Source: RGIG6353 sp964558655
GTDB lineage: Bacteria; Bacillota; Clostridia; Oscillospirales; SIG627
DNA length: 16,952 nucleotides
Assembly: GCA_964558655.1 (NCBI GenBank)
Contig: CAZLEX010000032.1
Span: 1-16,952, forward strand
Direction of reading: 5' to 3'
Position numbers and translations under genes: made by a program. The notes under the pieces are model-generated. The model saw nothing but the letters and a program-made list of their open reading frames with translations. It did no database searches and was not told where the DNA came from. Position 1 is the first letter of the stretch. Each line of letters opens with the position of its first letter. Positions 8,234-15,503 of the stretch are shown in pieces.

Positions 8234-9556
8234 TTAAAGTCTCCAATAACAGTAACCTGCTTTTTCAAACGGCTCTCTTTGTAAAATTCCTTTAATATCG
8301 AGTAAAACTTTTGAAGAACTGGGAACATCTTTTTTATAAAAAGTGTCAATTTGTTCAAGCGTAAGCGAAGCAAATTCGTCATGGGCAACCGCAATAACAA
8401 CGGCATCAACATCTTTTATTTCGTTCATTGGAACAAACTCAATTCCGTAAAGCATTTTCGCTTCTTCGGCATCGGCTGTGGGATCTGCAATGACGGGAGA
8501 AATTCCGTACTCTTTAAGTTCCTTATAAATATCAATCACTTTTGTGTTACGGGTATCGGGGCAGTTTTCTTTGAAAGTAAATCCCAAAATCGCAACTTTA
8601 GCATTTTTGACCTGAGCATCTGCACGGATTAAATTTTTAACGCAATTTTCCGCAACATATTTTCCCATATCATCGTTTATGCGCCTACCTGACAGAATAA
8701 TTTGTGAATGATATCCAAGCTGTTCTGCCTTATATGTCAAATAATAAGGATCGACACCGATACAATGCCCTCCGACAAGTCCGGGTGAAAACTTAAGGAA
8801 ATTCCATTTTGTTCCCGCAGCACGAAGTACTGCCTGCGTGTCAATTCCCATTTTGTTGAAAATTATGGAAAGTTCATTCATAAATGCGATATTAATGTCT
8901 CGTTGGCTGTTTTCGATAACTTTCGCAGCTTCAGCAACCTTAATTGATTCAGCACGGTGTACTCCCGCTTTAACAACAAGTTCGTATGTTTTTGCAACTG
9001 TATCCAAAGTTTCAGCATCCATGCCGGATACTATTTTAGTAATAGTATCAAGTCTATGCACTTTGTCACCGGGATTAATTCTTTCGGGAGAGTATGCAAT
9101 TTTAAAATCTTTTCCGCAAACAAGACCGGATTCTTTTTCAAGTATAGGAACACAAATATCTTCTGTAACTCCGGGATATACAGTTGATTCAAAGACAACA
9201 ACTGAACCGGGCATAAGATTTCTTCCTAAAATGCGGCTTGCACCCTCAACGGGTGTCAAGTCCGGAGTATGATCATCACTGACAGGTGTCGGAACGGCAA
9301 CAATATGAAATCTTGCTTCACGCAATTTTGTTTCATCTGATGTAAATTCAACGCTACATTCCTTGATAGCTTCATCTCCGACCTCTCTCGTAGGATCGAT
9401 ACCGGATTTGTAGAGCGCAATCTTTTTAGCATTTAAATCGTACCCGATTACCTTAACTTTCTTTGAAAATGCGACAGCAATCGGCATGCCTACATAGCCC
9501 AATCCGACAAGTGAGAGTTTTTGTTCGCCTGATAAAAGTTCTTCATAAAGTTTCAT
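8234..9556 (-). CDS. wbpO: UDP-N-acetylhexosamine 6-dehydrogenase (WbpO/TviB type)
   Basis: A 440-residue nucleotide-sugar dehydrogenase of the UDP-glucose/GDP-mannose dehydrogenase family. The N-terminal Rossmann domain has GLGYVG at 18-23; the segment GIDPTREVGDE (52-62) is typical of the TviB/WbpO/VipA branch. The catalytic Cys is C265 in VGGHCIGVDPYYLT, and the C-terminal UDP-binding domain has GFTFKENCPDTRNTKV. The family oxidises C6 of UDP-GalNAc or UDP-GlcNAc to the uronic acid with two NAD+. A good GAGGTGA ribosome binding site precedes the ATG. With the WbpP-like epimerase immediately after it, UDP-GalNAcA is the likely product, predicting an acidic polysaccharide. The choice between UDP-GalNAc and UDP-GlcNAc as the substrate oxidised is not settled by sequence. 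Confidence 0.92.
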   Translation of the reverse strand: MKLYEELLSGEQKLSLVGLGYVGMPIAVAFSKKVKVIGYDLNAKKIALYKSGIDPTREVGDEAIKECSVEFTSDETKLREARFHIVAVPTPVSDDHTPDLTPVEGASRILGRNLMPGSVVVFESTVYPGVTEDICVPILEKESGLVCGKDFKIAYSPERINPGDKVHRLDTITKIVSGMDAETLDTVAKTYELVVKAGVHRAESIKVAEAAKVIENSQRDINIAFMNELSIIFNKMGIDTQAVLRAAGTKWNFLKFSPGLVGGHCIGVDPYYLTYKAEQLGYHSQIILSGRRINDDMGKYVAENCVKNLIRADAQVKNAKVAILGFTFKENCPDTRNTKVIDIYKELKEYGISPVIADPTADAEEAKMLYGIEFVPMNEIKDVDAVVIAVAHDEFASLTLEQIDTFYKKDVPSSSKVLLDIKGILQREPFEKAGYCYWRL

Positions 9557-9572
9557 TTATTTCACCTCTGTT

Positions 9573-10676
9573 TTAAATTTTCATATATTTGCAAACATCT
9601 TCGTTAACTTGCTCGACATCAAACTTTTCTTTGCAATAGTTTAAACTTTCCGTGCCCATCTTTTCCACTAAATCAGGATTAATTATAAATTTTTTCATTG
9701 CTTCCGCCAAAAGAACAACATTTTTAACCGGTACCAAAAAACCGTTCACTCCGTCACGAACTGTTTCGCGGCAACCGTTTGTATCTGTTGTAATAACAGG
9801 ACGAGCCATTGCCATTGCTTCAAGAACTGAACGCGGAACTCCTTCTCTGTATGACGGCAAAACATAGACGCTTGCCATTTCAAAATAAGGACGAACATCA
9901 TGTGTTTCCGGGAATAATTCGACTACTCCCCTGTTTAAATAATCGTCTATATCACTTTTTGGAACGGAATCAAGCATGTCGTATTCAATCTTACCGAGAA
10001 GGTAAAAGTTAACAGACGGATATTCTTTCTTTATGATATCCGCAGCGGCAAGATATTCTCCGACGCCTTTGCATTTCAGCAACCGTGAAATCATGAAAAA
10101 CGACAGTGTTGGAGGATAAGGTTTCGGCTCAAAATGTTGCATATTTACGCCGGAGCCTCCGACAACATAACATTTTTTAGGATTCACGAGATGACTTTCA
10201 CAAAATTCTTTTTTATCATCGGGATTAAAAAAGATAACAGTATTTGCACAGCGTAAAGATATTCTGTATAAAAATTTTACCAAAAAGCCGAGAATTTTAG
10301 CTTTTAAAGTTTTTGAAGTAAAAGTAAATCCGGCACCCGACATTAAAACGCCGATATTCTTTACATGAGCCAATTTTGCAGCAATGGAACCGTATATTGT
10401 GGGTTTAATTGTATATCCGATAACGGCGTCGGGTTTTTCTTTTTTCATGAGTTTATACAAGCTCAAACAATACTTTATATCGCCTAAAATGCTGGTATTA
10501 TCTTTGTTGAAAGGAATTTCAACAAACTCTGCACCGAGTGCCTTTATTTTATCTACATCAGTCATGTCAGGCCCGGTTGCTTTAACCGTGTAACCTTTAG
10601 AGATGATTTTTTTTATTAAATCGCCTCTGAAATTATATACAGACCTATTCTTTGGAGATATCAACAGCAATTTCAT
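9573..10676 (-). CDS. GT4-family glycosyltransferase (PglA/WbnK-like)
   Basis: A 367-residue GT-B glycosyltransferase. N-terminal features are MKLLLISPKNRSVYNFRGDL, IGYTIKPTIYGSIAA (86-100) and GVLMSGAGFTFT (109-120). The C-terminal donor domain has FFMISRLLKCKGVGEYL (193-209) and the EX7E motif E278-E286 in PSYREGVPRSVLEAM. This arrangement is typical of glycosyltransferases that add an N-acetylhexosamine or hexose to undecaprenyl-linked precursors, often as second enzyme after a phosphoglycosyl transferase. An upstream in-frame TTG (10694) would add six residues, but ATG 10676 is preferred because AAGG lies about 9 nt before it and MKLLLIS begins the fold. A 72 bp gap separates it from the aldolase gene, wider than the other junctions, and may contain an internal promoter. 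Confidence 0.92.
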   Translation of the reverse strand: MKLLLISPKNRSVYNFRGDLIKKIISKGYTVKATGPDMTDVDKIKALGAEFVEIPFNKDNTSILGDIKYCLSLYKLMKKEKPDAVIGYTIKPTIYGSIAAKLAHVKNIGVLMSGAGFTFTSKTLKAKILGFLVKFLYRISLRCANTVIFFNPDDKKEFCESHLVNPKKCYVVGGSGVNMQHFEPKPYPPTLSFFMISRLLKCKGVGEYLAAADIIKKEYPSVNFYLLGKIEYDMLDSVPKSDIDDYLNRGVVELFPETHDVRPYFEMASVYVLPSYREGVPRSVLEAMAMARPVITTDTNGCRETVRDGVNGFLVPVKNVVLLAEAMKKFIINPDLVEKMGTESLNYCKEKFDVEQVNEDVCKYMKI

Positions 10677-10720
10677 ACATTTATACCTTTTCAAACAACT
10701 TATTTTAAAGAGTACCGCAA

Positions 10721-10748
10721 TTTATACAACCTATTCATAAAAAAGCAA
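10721..10748 (-). promoter_or_regulatory. Possible weak internal promoter
   Basis: In the widest gap inside the operon, the minus strand carries TTGCTT (10748 to 10743), a 16 bp spacer and TATAAA (10726 to 10721), about 45 bp before the GT4 start. The -10 box matches 5 of 6 consensus bases but the -35 only its TTG, so this is a weak candidate; AT-rich sequence produces such matches often. Confidence 0.25.
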
Positions 10749-11585
10749 TTACCGTTCGAAACCTTTTACTATTTTTGAAATTATTTCGTCTGTTTCGATT
10801 TTGTTTCTTAAGAGAAATTCATTATCTGAACATTTTTTTTCAAACTCCCGAATTTCACAAACGCCTTTTTCAAAAATATCTTTTATTTCGTTGAGCGAAT
10901 TAAACAACGGTACATTGCAAAAACTTCGCGAAAGTATTGCACAAGTAGATCCCAGACGGTAATGCTCGGCAATTATCTTTTCGGCAGGAAGCATTCCCCG
11001 TCCCAGTGCCGCTATTCCGCCAAATCCGTAAACAAGATTTTTACTTCTGAATTTATTGCAAAGATTTTCAACGGTACCGTCACTTAAAAGTTCAAACATA
11101 AATTTCTTTTTGTATCCGAGACTTAAATCGTTCAACCCTATATGAATTTCATCAATACCTGGCAAAGAAAGTATATCATCGATTTTTTCTGTCGCTTCAG
11201 GTGTTTCAACCAACAACATAGTCTTTACGCGTGCATGAACGGCTCTTAAAAAACGGCTTACTTCTTCCGTCGTTTTAAAATACGGCAACATTATCAAATC
11301 GGCTCCGCATTTTATTATTTCCTCAATTTCTTCTTCGGAAGAAGAATATTCCTTGCAAGCATCGTGAATCGGATTGCACCGCACAAGGCATTTGCTTTTT
11401 GAAAGAACAGATTTGACTTTTTTTATATCATCGAAGGTGTGTCTGGACTGCACTGTATCCATACCGCCCTGTCTCTCACTTTTTCCTATGTACTCCATAT
11501 CCACAAAAATCCGATCTACACCGGAATCTTGTGCTATTGTTGCAACTTCGGGAATATTGGTTATAAACATAAGCTTTAACGGCAC
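10749..11585 (-). CDS. HpcH/HpaI aldolase/citrate lyase-family protein
   Basis: A protein of about 278 residues with the TIM-barrel pattern of the HpcH/HpaI (2-keto-3-deoxy acid aldolase / CitE) family. Visible elements are RIFVDMEY (25-32), catalytic-type VRCNP (68-72), MLPYFKT (99-105), LLVETPEA with metal ligand E127, and IGLNDLSLGY with metal ligand D153. The family cleaves or forms C-C bonds between pyruvate (or an acyl-CoA) and an aldehyde. It lacks the EDK..KRNS-type motif of PEP mutases. It is the second gene of the polysaccharide operon, 15 bp after the initiating transferase. Start choice: GTG 11585 has AGGAG 9 nt upstream; an in-frame TTG at 11591 has the same AGGAG only 3 nt away. 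Its role in polymer synthesis is unknown; making or trimming a ketoacid-derived substituent is possible. Confidence 0.85.
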   Translation of the reverse strand: MPLKLMFITNIPEVATIAQDSGVDRIFVDMEYIGKSERQGGMDTVQSRHTFDDIKKVKSVLSKSKCLVRCNPIHDACKEYSSSEEEIEEIIKCGADLIMLPYFKTTEEVSRFLRAVHARVKTMLLVETPEATEKIDDILSLPGIDEIHIGLNDLSLGYKKKFMFELLSDGTVENLCNKFRSKNLVYGFGGIAALGRGMLPAEKIIAEHYRLGSTCAILSRSFCNVPLFNSLNEIKDIFEKGVCEIREFEKKCSDNEFLLRNKIETDEIISKIVKGFER

Positions 11586-11600
11586 GGACAATCTCTCCTT

Positions 11601-12233
11601 TTATCTCGGTATCTTTTCTTTTTCTTCCTGCTTGACGACAGTTTCCCCTACCGATGAGTTATCGGCATTCGTAAACACTTTAAATACAGTCATTAGAAAT
11701 ATTTTTACATCAAGCAAAAAACTTACATTATCAACATACCACACATTAAGTTCAATACGGGCGTTCCATTCAACATTCTTGCGTCCGTTTACTTGTGCCC
11801 ATCCCGTAATTCCCGGACGGATATCAAACATCCTCTTCTGCTCGTCTGTATATTCTTCAATCTTCCACGGATGATATGTAAGAGGCGGACGCGGTCCTAT
11901 AAAACTCATATCTCCTTTCAGAATATTAAAAATTTGCAAAAGTTCATCTGCAGAAGTGGCTCTTAAAATTTTTCCGATGCGTGTAACACGGTTGTCACCT
12001 TTTCCGGAATACACTCCCGTGCCCTGCGTTTCGGCATTAACGCACATTGAACGAAATTTATAAATATAAAAAGGTTTTCCTTTATATCCGAGTCTCTCCT
12101 GCTTAAAAACAACAGGCCCCGATGAATCGAGCTTTATTAAAAGTGCGATAATCAACATCGGAATAAAAAGAAGAATGAGTATCAAAAGAGAAATCGTCAC
12201 ATCGAAAAATCTTTTGAAAAAATTTTTGTACAA
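11601..12233 (-). CDS. Initiating sugar (phosphoglycosyl) transferase, WcaJ/PglC type
   Basis: A 210-residue monotopic phosphoglycosyl transferase. One hydrophobic segment (about 12-33) acts as the re-entrant membrane helix. The catalytic domain shows FKQERLGYKGKPFYIYKFRSM (43-63), the Asp-Glu dyad D96-E97 in SADELLQ, DMSFIGPRPPL (108-118) and GITGWAQVNGR (141-151). It transfers a sugar-1-phosphate from a UDP-sugar to undecaprenyl phosphate, starting the repeat unit on the cytoplasmic face. It is the short form without the extra N-terminal helices of WbaP/WcaJ. The start is TTG, with GGGGTG 6 nt upstream; no in-frame ATG precedes the membrane helix. The tail (about 196-210) is rich in Glu and Lys. 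As the first gene behind the perfect-consensus promoter it defines the operon start. The first sugar is likely an N-acetylhexosamine, given the neighbouring epimerase/dehydrogenase. Confidence 0.93.
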   Translation of the reverse strand: MYKNFFKRFFDVTISLLILILLFIPMLIIALLIKLDSSGPVVFKQERLGYKGKPFYIYKFRSMCVNAETQGTGVYSGKGDNRVTRIGKILRATSADELLQIFNILKGDMSFIGPRPPLTYHPWKIEEYTDEQKRMFDIRPGITGWAQVNGRKNVEWNARIELNVWYVDNVSFLLDVKIFLMTVFKVFTNADNSSVGETVVKQEEKEKIPR

Positions 12234-12281
12234 TCAAAACACCCCAAACATATAAGCGTAATTATAACTAAGTACAATACA

Positions 12282-12310
12282 ATTATATAACGCAACCTTT
12301 TTAATGTCAA
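12282..12310 (-). promoter_or_regulatory. Perfect-consensus promoter of the polysaccharide operon
   Basis: On the minus strand TTGACA (12310 to 12305) is followed by a 17 bp spacer and TATAAT (12287 to 12282), matching the housekeeping sigma consensus at all 12 positions. Transcription would start near 12275, giving a leader of about 40 nt before the TTG start of the phosphoglycosyl transferase. No operator-like inverted repeat is obvious around it. It implies high basal transcription of the operon unless a repressor or attenuation outside what is visible intervenes. Confidence 0.9.
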
Positions 12311-12330
12311 GAAAAATTTAACGATTGTTT

Positions 12331-12361
12331 AAAAAATAAAAATATCCGTCAATATCCGGAT
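12331..12361 (-). terminator. Weak possible terminator of the AraC-family gene
   Basis: On the minus strand ATCCG (12361 to 12357) can pair with CGGAT (12348 to 12344) around an 8-nt loop that contains the TGA stop codon of the regulator gene, followed by a T-rich tract (12343 to 12331). The 5 bp stem overlapping coding sequence is poor, so readthrough into the polysaccharide operon is possible. Confidence 0.3.
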
Positions 12362-13215
12362 TCATATTTAATTTTTTTATATGCACCGGGTGTCGTAAAT
12401 TTATGTTTTTTAAAAATTCTGTTAAAATAAGACACCGAAGAAAATCCGGTTTCAAAGGCTATTTCCGATATGCTTTTATCAGTTGACAAAAGCATTTTTT
12501 CGGCTTTACATACTCTGACAAAATTCAAATACTGAACAGCAGATGCATTAACGATTTTTTTAAACAATCGGCAAAGATAAAATTCGTTGACATTTAATAC
12601 AGCAGAAAGGTCTCCGAGAGTAATATTTTCACCGTAATGGATGTCAATATATTCCAGAACCGGTATAATTTTTGCAACATTTTCAAATTTAAAAAACGAA
12701 TAAGGACTTTTTATTATTCTGTTTCTGTAAAGTATTGCGATAATTTTATGTATATCGGCTTTTATAAATTCGTCAAATGCGTGCTTTTTTTCTATATTTT
12801 CAATCCTTATCGATTCAAGTAAAACAGACAGCTCTTTGTTAATTTTTTCATCTTTTTTTATCAAAATCACATTTTCGTTGTCATAATTCATAAATCTGGA
12901 TAAATATTTACTCAGACGAATCTCCATATCATCTGAAGTAACATCAATTCCGAATTGCACAAAAAATGCTCTTGAATCTTTAAAAATCTTACTGCTGTGA
13001 GGAACAAGAGAATTAACAAAAATTATATCCCCTTCTTCCACGGGGTATTTCTTTTCAAATACGAAAAAAAGAGTTCTTCCCGCATAAATTTTCAAAAGTT
13101 CAAATTCGTTATGAATATGTGGCGGAAAATCAGCATCTTGTTTCGCAGGTCTTGCCGCACCGCTTATGTGTATTGACGAATTCGGAATTGTAGGAATTAT
13201 CAGTTGGTTAAACAT
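12349..13215 (-). CDS. AraC/XylS-family transcriptional regulator
   Basis: A 288-residue regulator. The N-terminal sensing domain is cupin-like, with HIHNEFELLKIYAG (33-46), YPVEEGDIIFVNSLVPHSS (about 55-73) typical of sugar-sensing AraC proteins. The C-terminal double helix-turn-helix runs over roughly the last 100 residues: ITLGDLSAVLNVNEFYLCRLFKK is the first HTH, and ISEIAFETGFSSVSYFNRIFKK, the family signature, the second. ATG 13215 is chosen because GAGGTG lies 4 nt upstream; the in-frame ATG at 13227 lacks a ribosome binding site. It is divergent from the Gfo/Idh/MocA operon, and a 21-bp-phased direct repeat lies between them, so it probably controls that operon in response to a sugar or sugar derivative. 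Control of the downstream polysaccharide operon is less likely but not excluded, as both are on the same strand. Confidence 0.93.
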   Translation of the reverse strand: MFNQLIIPTIPNSSIHISGAARPAKQDADFPPHIHNEFELLKIYAGRTLFFVFEKKYPVEEGDIIFVNSLVPHSSKIFKDSRAFFVQFGIDVTSDDMEIRLSKYLSRFMNYDNENVILIKKDEKINKELSVLLESIRIENIEKKHAFDEFIKADIHKIIAILYRNRIIKSPYSFFKFENVAKIIPVLEYIDIHYGENITLGDLSAVLNVNEFYLCRLFKKIVNASAVQYLNFVRVCKAEKMLLSTDKSISEIAFETGFSSVSYFNRIFKKHKFTTPGAYKKIKYESGY

Positions 13216-13229
13216 TTTACACCTCATAT

Positions 13230-13258
13230 GTCAAAATAGTACAAAAAAAAGTCAAAAT
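13230..13258. promoter_or_regulatory. 21-bp-phased direct repeat, candidate AraC-family binding site
   Basis: GTCAAAAT occurs at 13230-13237 and again at 13251-13258, start-to-start distance 21 bp (two helical turns). This spacing matches the direct-repeat half-sites of AraC-family proteins. The second half-site ends 5 bp before the -35 box of the plus-strand promoter, as in activation by contact with sigma; the first lies 14 bp upstream of the regulator's own ATG, so it could also mediate autoregulation. Function is inferred from spacing and position. Confidence 0.5.
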
Positions 13259-13263
13259 CCGTA

Positions 13264-13292
13264 TTGATAAACATTCGGAAAAGCGGTACAAT
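13264..13292 (+). promoter_or_regulatory. Promoter of the Gfo/Idh/MocA - isomerase operon
   Basis: TTGATA (13264-13269), a 17 bp spacer and TACAAT (13287-13292) give a good housekeeping-type promoter (5 of 6 matches in each box). A start near 13299 would give a leader of roughly 60 nt before the ATG at 13362. The leader region holds two inverted repeats (13301-13312 and 13320-13330). Confidence 0.75.
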
Positions 13293-13300
13293 TACCATAA

Positions 13301-13330
13301 TGATAAATATCACCTGTATTGATTTTATCA
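13301..13330. repeat. Pair of TGAT/ATCA inverted repeats in the leader
   Basis: TGATA-AA-TATCA (13301-13312) and TGAT-TTT-ATCA (13320-13330) are two short inverted repeats with centres about 18-19 bp apart, just downstream of the promoter. They could be an operator for a second, repressing regulator. In AT-rich sequence short inverted repeats also arise by chance. Confidence 0.35.
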
Positions 13331-13361
13331 CAAAATATTTCAAAATACAAGGGGTGCTGAC

Positions 13362-14525
13362 ATGAGTATCGGAAACTTAGATGCTTTTAAAGAAAACAAT
13401 GAAGTAAAAACCATTGACACAACAAAAAAACTTAAAATCGGAATTATAGGAACCGGTTGGATTGCAGAATCACACGCTATCGTATATAAACAAATGCCCG
13501 ATGTCGAAATCGTAGCCGGTGCTGATATAATTCCAGGTAAAGCCGAAGAATTTTTCAAAAGAGTCGGTATTGAGGGTGCAAGATGCTACGGACATCACAC
13601 AGAGATGCTTGCCGCAGAAAAACTTGATGCTGTCAGCGTTTGTACATACAATTCGACACATGCGGAATGTACCATTGATTCACTGAAGGCGGGACTTCAT
13701 GTTCTTCTTGAAAAACCTATGTGCGTTACGCTTGAAGAAGCACTTGCCATAAGGAAAGCTGAAAAAGAAACAGGAAAAATAGTTTCGGTCGGTTTCCAAC
13801 CGAGACTTGATCCGAATATGCAGCTTGTCAAAAAGATTGTACAATCCGGTGAACTTGGTGATGTTTATTATGTTCAAACCGGTGGCGGTCGTCGAAACGG
13901 TATTCCCACACCGTTCGGAACATCCTTTATCGAAAAGGATAAAGGAGCGATAGGAGCTCTCGGAGATATCGGCTGTTACTCTCTCGATATGGTACTTAAT
14001 TCTTTGGGTAATCCTAAACCTGTTACCGTCAGCGGTTATACAAGTGATTTCTTCGGAAAGAGTCGTCAATATTGGCTTGATAACAACAAACCGGAAAATT
14101 ATGCTGATATTTTTGGCGTTGATGATTTTGCAGCGGCATTCATTCGCCTTGAAACAGGTACGGTAATAGATTTCAAAATCGCATGGGCGATGAATCTCGA
14201 TACCTCAGGTGATACAATATTTTACGGAACCAAAGCTTCGCTCAGAGTTCCATCCACAGAATGTTGGAACGGTTCAATCGGCGGTCCTCTCAAAATTTAC
14301 AAAAATATTGCAGGTGAGCCTGTATGCACGGAAATTCCTATGAAACAGCCTACCGCCGAAGGCAATTTCTATCATAAGATTCGTTCCTTCCTCGATGCCA
14401 TAAAAGACAACGAACCTTCCCCCGTTCCCACAAGTCAAATAATTTACAATCAAGCGATTTTGGACGGAATAAACAAATCTAATGCACTCGGTAAAGAAAT
14501 TGAGATAGTTATTCCGCAAATATAA
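13362..14525 (+). CDS. Gfo/Idh/MocA-family oxidoreductase
   Basis: A 387-residue NAD(P)-dependent sugar or inositol dehydrogenase-type protein. After a 25-residue polar N-terminal extension comes the Rossmann motif KIGIIGTGWIAESH (25-38); the family EKP motif is at 117-119 (LLEKPM), with SVGFQPRLDPNM (142-153) and GALGDIGCYSLDM (198-210) lining the active site. The C-terminal alpha/beta domain starts at about residue 145. Such enzymes oxidise or epimerise sugars, sugar acids or inositols. An AAGGGGTG ribosome binding site precedes the ATG by 5 nt. The isomerase gene follows 18 bp later, so both probably act in sequence on the same cytoplasmic carbohydrate. The substrate cannot be named; no transporter for it is visible in the window. 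Confidence 0.93.
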   Translation: MSIGNLDAFKENNEVKTIDTTKKLKIGIIGTGWIAESHAIVYKQMPDVEIVAGADIIPGKAEEFFKRVGIEGARCYGHHTEMLAAEKLDAVSVCTYNSTHAECTIDSLKAGLHVLLEKPMCVTLEEALAIRKAEKETGKIVSVGFQPRLDPNMQLVKKIVQSGELGDVYYVQTGGGRRNGIPTPFGTSFIEKDKGAIGALGDIGCYSLDMVLNSLGNPKPVTVSGYTSDFFGKSRQYWLDNNKPENYADIFGVDDFAAAFIRLETGTVIDFKIAWAMNLDTSGDTIFYGTKASLRVPSTECWNGSIGGPLKIYKNIAGEPVCTEIPMKQPTAEGNFYHKIRSFLDAIKDNEPSPVPTSQIIYNQAILDGINKSNALGKEIEIVIPQI

Positions 14526-14543
14526 AAACAGGAAGGTGTTAAA

Positions 14544-15380
14544 ATGAAAAACTTTAAATTAGGTCTTCAACTTTATTCGGTAAGAGACGATATGGCAGCC
14601 GATATGGACGGAACACTCGGGAAAATTTCCGAAATGGGCTATGAATATGTTGAATTTGCCGGTTATTTCGGAAAAACAGCCGATGAAATAAAAGCTTTGC
14701 TTGACAAGCATGGGCTTAAGTGTATTTCAGTACATCAAAATATTGAATTGTTTCTTGAAAAAGGACAGGAAGCTGTCGATTATATTAAGACTTTCGGAGT
14801 TAAATATCCCACCATACCGCATTACCCAATATCAAAGCTTGCCGGAACTCCGGACTGGGACAAAACGGTTGCTAATTTTGCGGCAATAGGTCAACTTCTG
14901 CGTGATAACGGTATGCAGCTTTTATATCATAATCATGATTTCGAGTTTAATACGCACAACGGAAAATATCTTATTGATTACATTTTCGATACTCTTCCGA
15001 ATGATCTTATCCTTCCTGAATTCGACACTTGCTGGGTAAAATACGGCGGAGCAGATCCTTGTGAGTATGTTGAAAAGTTTGCGGGAAAAATAAAAGTGCT
15101 TCATTTGAAGGACTTTACTTGCAACAGCTTGTCTTCAGGTCAGCCCGTGTATGCCCTGATAGATAAAAACGGTAATGTACAAAACAAATCAACAATTGCC
15201 GACAACGGCTTCAGATACCGTCCTTGCGGTATGGGTATGCAAGACTTTAATTCGATTTTGACAAGTGCCGAAAAATCCGGTGTTGAGTACCTAATAGTAG
15301 AGCAGGATATGTCAGACGATATGCCTCCGCTCGAAGCAGTAAAAATCAGTTGCGATTATTTTAGAAATTTAGGAATTTAA
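14544..15380 (+). CDS. Sugar phosphate isomerase/epimerase (xylose isomerase-like TIM barrel)
   Basis: A 278-residue protein of the AP endonuclease family 2 / IolE-IolI-like TIM-barrel group. Visible motifs are GLQLYSVRDDM (7-17), GYEYVEFAGYFG (32-43), LLYHNHDFEF (126-135), LPEFDTCWVKYGGADP (157-172), KVLHLKDF (184-191) and YLIVEQD near the C-terminus; the Glu, Asp and His residues in these form the divalent-metal site. It is likely a keto-sugar or inositol-derivative isomerase/epimerase working with the preceding Gfo/Idh/MocA enzyme. AGGAAGGTG lies upstream of the ATG. It is the last gene of the plus-strand pair and is followed by a strong terminator. The family is certain, the exact substrate unknown. 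Confidence 0.92.
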   Translation: MKNFKLGLQLYSVRDDMAADMDGTLGKISEMGYEYVEFAGYFGKTADEIKALLDKHGLKCISVHQNIELFLEKGQEAVDYIKTFGVKYPTIPHYPISKLAGTPDWDKTVANFAAIGQLLRDNGMQLLYHNHDFEFNTHNGKYLIDYIFDTLPNDLILPEFDTCWVKYGGADPCEYVEKFAGKIKVLHLKDFTCNSLSSGQPVYALIDKNGNVQNKSTIADNGFRYRPCGMGMQDFNSILTSAEKSGVEYLIVEQDMSDDMPPLEAVKISCDYFRNLGI

Positions 15381-15392
15381 TAGATTTTTGTA

Positions 15393-15425
15393 AACCTCCC
15401 ACAATTGTGGGAGGTTATTTTTGTT
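15393..15425 (+). terminator. Intrinsic terminator after the isomerase gene
   Basis: Positions 15393-15416 form a perfect 24-nt palindrome, read as a 10 bp GC-rich stem (AACCTCCCAC with GTGGGAGGTT) around AATT. It is followed by ATTTTTGTTAATTTT on the plus strand. It begins 12 nt after the stop codon and is a convincing rho-independent terminator. Confidence 0.93.
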
Positions 15426-15445
15426 AATTTTGTTGAAATGTAATA

Positions 15446-15474
15446 TTGGATTAAACACCAAAATAGTGTAAAAT
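15446..15474 (+). promoter_or_regulatory. Possible promoter of the SulP transporter gene
   Basis: TTGGAT (15446-15451), a 17 bp spacer and TAAAAT (15469-15474) precede the SulP start by about 30 bp. The -10 box is good, the -35 matches only TTG. Since a terminator lies just upstream, some promoter must be in this 80 bp gap, and this is the best-placed candidate. Confidence 0.45.
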
Positions 15475-15503
15475 TTGACATATAGCTTTAAAGGGGACGA
15501 CAT

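Noticed and set aside
10749..11585. Reading the HpcH/HpaI-type gene as the missing PEP mutase of a phosphonate pathway
   Set aside because: The fold is related, but the PEP-mutase EDK..KRNS-type signature is absent and the VRCNP, VETPEA and GLNDLSLGY motifs fit the HpcH/HpaI family instead.
15475..15480. TTGACA immediately upstream of the SulP start codon
   Set aside because: At 17 bp spacing its -10 would fall on CGACAT across the start codon, with no TATAAT-like box, so it cannot be the functional -35 for this gene.
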